DNA from: Microbulbifer variabilis
GTDB lineage: Bacteria > Pseudomonadota > Gammaproteobacteria > Pseudomonadales > Cellvibrionaceae
Length of the DNA: 64,000 bases
Assembly (NCBI RefSeq): GCF_023716485.1
Contig: NZ_CP092418.1
Location: 851,001 to 915,000, forward strand
Direction: 5' to 3'
Position 1 is the first letter of the stretch; every line of letters starts with the position of its first letter. Positions 62,701 through 64,000 of this stretch are shown here, one piece after another. The position numbers and the translations under genes are program-made. The notes beneath the pieces were generated by a model. That model had not been told where the DNA came from. It saw only the letters and a program-made list of their open reading frames with translations, and searched no databases.

Positions 62701-63679
62701 AGGAAAATTGCTGGATCAGGATCGCGATCTCTCGCTATTGCAGGCACGCTATCGCGACCGGGTACAGCAGGGACTGGCAAATGCAGGCGATAGCTTCGAG
62801 CGGGATGATATTACCAGCTGGGATTTTGGTGAACTGCCGGAAACTCATACCCTCGATCAGGGAGGGCTCAAGGTGCGCGCCTATCCGGCGCTCGTAGAAG
62901 CTAAGGAAAGTGTTTCCCTGAAATTGCTGGATAATCCCGCTGAAGCGCGTCGCCTGAGTCGTGCTGGGATCTGCCGCCTGGCTCTGTTGCACTTGCCCGA
63001 GAAGGTGAAATATCTACGTAAAGAGCTGTTGCGTGGCAAAGAGTTGGGGCTTTCCGCCGCAGATCTGGGCCGCCGCGAAGAAGTGGCAGACGATATTCTG
63101 ATGGCCGCCGCGCGTGAAGTCTTCTGGGGAGATGAAAACTGGCCACGCAGTGAAGCTGAGTTTCTATCTGCACTGGAGAAAGAGGGTGATTTGGTGGGAG
63201 TGGCCCAGGAAATTGGCGACCTTTTGGTCAAAGCCCTGGGGCAATTGGTCCCCCTGCGCAAGCAGATCAAACAGCAAAAGAACCTGGCAGTCGCTATGGC
63301 GGTGGGGGATATCCAGCAACAATTGGCAGGACTTTTCTACCGGGGTGTCTTGTTTGATACCCCTCTGCAATGGTTGCGCCAGTATGGCCGTTATCTCAAG
63401 GCGATTTCTGTGCGTCTGGAAAAGGCGGCCCTCGATCCAAACCGCGACCGCAAGTTGCAAGTGGAGTACCACAAGGCTGCCGAGTCTTTCGATAATCAGA
63501 TTGAGAAGTTTTCGAGGAGAGAGCTGGCTTCAGAGCCTGCGCTGGTAGAGTATCGCTGGATGCTTGAGGAATTCCGTGTGAGCCTGTTTGCACAGACGTT
63601 AAAGACTCTGATGCCGATCTCTGCCAAGCGCCTGCACAAAGTTTGGATAGAAATTGATGGCATGGAGCTGCTCGGTTGA
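59765..63679 (+). CDS. hrpA: ATP-dependent RNA helicase HrpA
   Basis: A 1304-residue DEAH-box helicase. Walker A GETGSGKTTQLP (about residue 103 onward), DEAH in LIIDEAHERS, motif III ITSATID, motif V LATNVAETSITVPGIRYVIDPG and motif VI QRAGRCGR. HA2, OB and the HrpA-specific C-terminal domains follow, as expected for a protein of this length (E. coli HrpA is 1300). It unwinds RNA, rescues stalled ribosomes and affects mRNA processing. Ends before an uninteresting hairpin-like region. Alternative starts inside are not needed. Confidence 0.97.
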   Translation: MSHTEADKSLAALQARISGCMGRDRYQLYRTVKNVRRRQKEGKPVDRMLAQLEQQLQVSQSLAEERQGKLPEVQWPESLPVVARREEIAELIEKHQVVVIAGETGSGKTTQLPKICLSLGRGIYGQIGHTQPRRIAARTVANRIAEELQQPLGESVGYQVRFTDHSTEHTHVKLMTDGILLAEIQRDPLLNKYDTLIIDEAHERSLNIDFLLGYLKTILPKRPDLKLIITSATIDLEKFSQHFDDAPIIEVSGRTYPVEIHYRPTADSNADLNEQVVAAVEELLHEEKSSSRRGGDILVFMSGEREIRECAKALRDAQIAQLEILPLYARLSLAEQAKVFHGHKGRRIVLATNVAETSITVPGIRYVIDPGTARVSRYSYRSKIQRLPIEPVSQASANQRAGRCGRVSAGVCVRLYEERDFAQRAEFTDAEILRTNLAAVILQMLQLRIGDIREFPFVDPPDPRLINDGYKLLQELQAVDDQGRVTKLGRALSRLPLDPRLSRMLLAGADNGSARELLIIVAALAVQDPRERPAEKRQAADEKHRQWQHEQSDFLSFVQLWDAFETQRQELSQNQLRKWCQKNFLSWLRMREWRDIHHQLRVACRDLEVKENKEPAEYEAIHRAIVVGLLGNIGARDENKEFIGCRNRRFHIFPGSGQFKKPPRWVVSAQLLETSRLFAHTVAKIEPDWVLAASKHLVKRNYFEPHYDVRSGQVMAFEKVSLYGLVLVEKRRIPYGKLDPQIAREVFIRQALVEQRYRGKGRFYKHYTDLLKSLEELEAKSRRRDILVDDEVVYRFFDELVPADVINLAGFEHWRKKAEASDPQLLFVPRELLMQQSADHVGEAQFPNELQAGGIVYPLRYHFEPGSVDDGVSIQVPVGALHQVPAARLSWLVPGILRDKCIALIKALPKQWRKYFVPVPAAVDKALPRLRADNTPLCQSLALELQRQTAQKLPEDAWESAEHSLEDFYRFNIQVLDESGKLLDQDRDLSLLQARYRDRVQQGLANAGDSFERDDITSWDFGELPETHTLDQGGLKVRAYPALVEAKESVSLKLLDNPAEARRLSRAGICRLALLHLPEKVKYLRKELLRGKELGLSAADLGRREEVADDILMAAAREVFWGDENWPRSEAEFLSALEKEGDLVGVAQEIGDLLVKALGQLVPLRKQIKQQKNLAVAMAVGDIQQQLAGLFYRGVLFDTPLQWLRQYGRYLKAISVRLEKAALDPNRDRKLQVEYHKAAESFDNQIEKFSRRELASEPALVEYRWMLEEFRVSLFAQTLKTLMPISAKRLHKVWIEIDGMELLG

Positions 63680-63912
63680 GTACTGCTTAGCCACAGTTCA
63701 CAAAAAAATTTGTGGCCTTGTGTAATATTTCCCAAACTGGCCCGACAGATGAATGAGAGTCGGTAAGCATACGCGGCATCATTAAATATGTGATGGCTGT
63801 GAGCCGGTTTCACAATATGACGGTTTTTCAGTGCGCATCATTATACTGTTGCGGGACATAGAAAAAGTCATAGAGAGTTATATTACATTGGGTATTAGTT
63901 AGGAGATTCATT
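63680..63912 (+). promoter_or_regulatory. Region between hrpA and the right-edge peptide gene
   Basis: A 233-base gap. GCCACA...TGTGGC (63690-63715) could form a hairpin after hrpA, but the T-run is short. A TATACT -10-like element lies at 63842-63847 and a ribosome-binding site (AGGAGATT) precedes ATG 63913. A good -35 was not found, so an ECF-type sigma promoter is possible but not shown. Confidence 0.4.
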
Positions 63913-64000
63913 ATGAACAAGAAGCATCTTTCCCCTGTAGCAGCTGCTGTTGGTGCTGCTTTTATTGCAACTGCTGCGATGAATGTATCTGCATCCACCG
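63913..64000 (+). CDS. Secreted peptide precursor, HvfA-like RiPP (partial, cut by window edge)
   Basis: The first 29 codons of a gene running off the right edge. The N-terminus (MNKKHLSPVAAAVGAAF, then IATAAMNVSAST) has a signal-peptide shape with the LSPVAAAVGAAF core seen in HvfA-type precursors (formerly listed as low-complexity or DUF2282-like proteins), which end in repeated EGKCGEGKCG units. In known clusters a DUF692/MNIO enzyme (HvfB), a DUF2063 partner (HvfC) and a DoxX-type protein follow and convert Cys residues to oxazolone/thioamide groups that bind copper. Only the leader is visible here, so the cysteine repeats and the partner genes are not confirmed. A BufA1-type bufferin precursor is the main alternative. 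AGGAG lies 7 bases ahead. Confidence 0.6.
   Translation, partial: MNKKHLSPVAAAVGAAFIATAAMNVSAST

Noticed and set aside
1..64000. tRNA genes, rRNA genes, CRISPR arrays, insertion sequences
   Set aside because: No T-loop-like motif, repeat-spacer series or transposase was recognised. Only short inverted or direct repeats were found.

Overview
This 64 kb window is chromosomal DNA of a marine-type gammaproteobacterium, most likely a Cellvibrionales relative close to Microbulbifer. This placement is inferred. It rests on the Pseudomonas-like orders dnaX-ybaB-recR-rnd-ycgL-ycgN and dapA-bamC-MBL hydrolase, on FabV as enoyl-ACP reductase, on three large TonB-dependent receptors plus a FecI/FecR pair, and on a secreted M6 peptidase. 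No tRNA, rRNA, CRISPR array, insertion sequence or prophage was seen.

Layout. 1-1060: edge of a PLOD-like glycosyltransferase gene and a small membrane protein gene. 1062-6901: a MexEF/OqxAB-like RND efflux pair without its own outer-membrane channel, divergent from an AraC-family regulator. 6898-9677: a HiPIP electron carrier and a secreted M6 metallopeptidase. 9987-18246: an ABC exporter locus (periplasmic adaptor, ATPase, two FtsX-type permeases, a small secreted NTF2-fold protein) ending in an NtrC-type response regulator and its histidine kinase. A perfect sigma-54 -24/-12 promoter (18120-18135) lies upstream of the adaptor, with four TGTCCGC repeats beyond it that could be enhancer sites, so the locus looks self-controlling. 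18411-20818: SulP anion transporter coupled to a tandem universal stress protein. 20844-26720: class V aminotransferase/Lrp divergent pair, YjdF-like protein, MiaE, acyl-CoA thioesterase and FabV. 26906-34197: aldo/keto reductase, DUF2789 protein, LpxL-type acyltransferase, dapA-bamC-MBL hydrolase and a tandem pair of TauE/SafE permeases. 34337-49071: POT peptide transporter, transglutaminase-like/TPR lipoprotein, three TonB-dependent receptors, FecR anti-sigma and FecI-type ECF sigma. 49307-57977: DNA replication/repair and RNA-processing housekeeping genes, then a membrane-anchored winged-helix protein and a MoxR/VWA pair. 58104-63679: a second POT transporter divergent from hrpA. 63913-64000: the first 29 codons of a short secreted peptide whose leader resembles HvfA-type RiPP metallophore precursors.

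Themes. Peptide nutrition is suggested by the secreted peptidase, the TonB receptors and two POT transporters, although the receptor substrates are unknown. Envelope defence or export is represented by the RND pump and the sigma-54-linked ABC exporter. Points most worth a second look are the RiPP precursor at the right edge, the sigma-54 ABC exporter locus, the programmed -1 frameshift site in dnaX (A AAA AAG with an upstream Shine-Dalgarno-like element and a downstream stem-loop), and the membrane-anchored winged-helix protein at 55028-55708.
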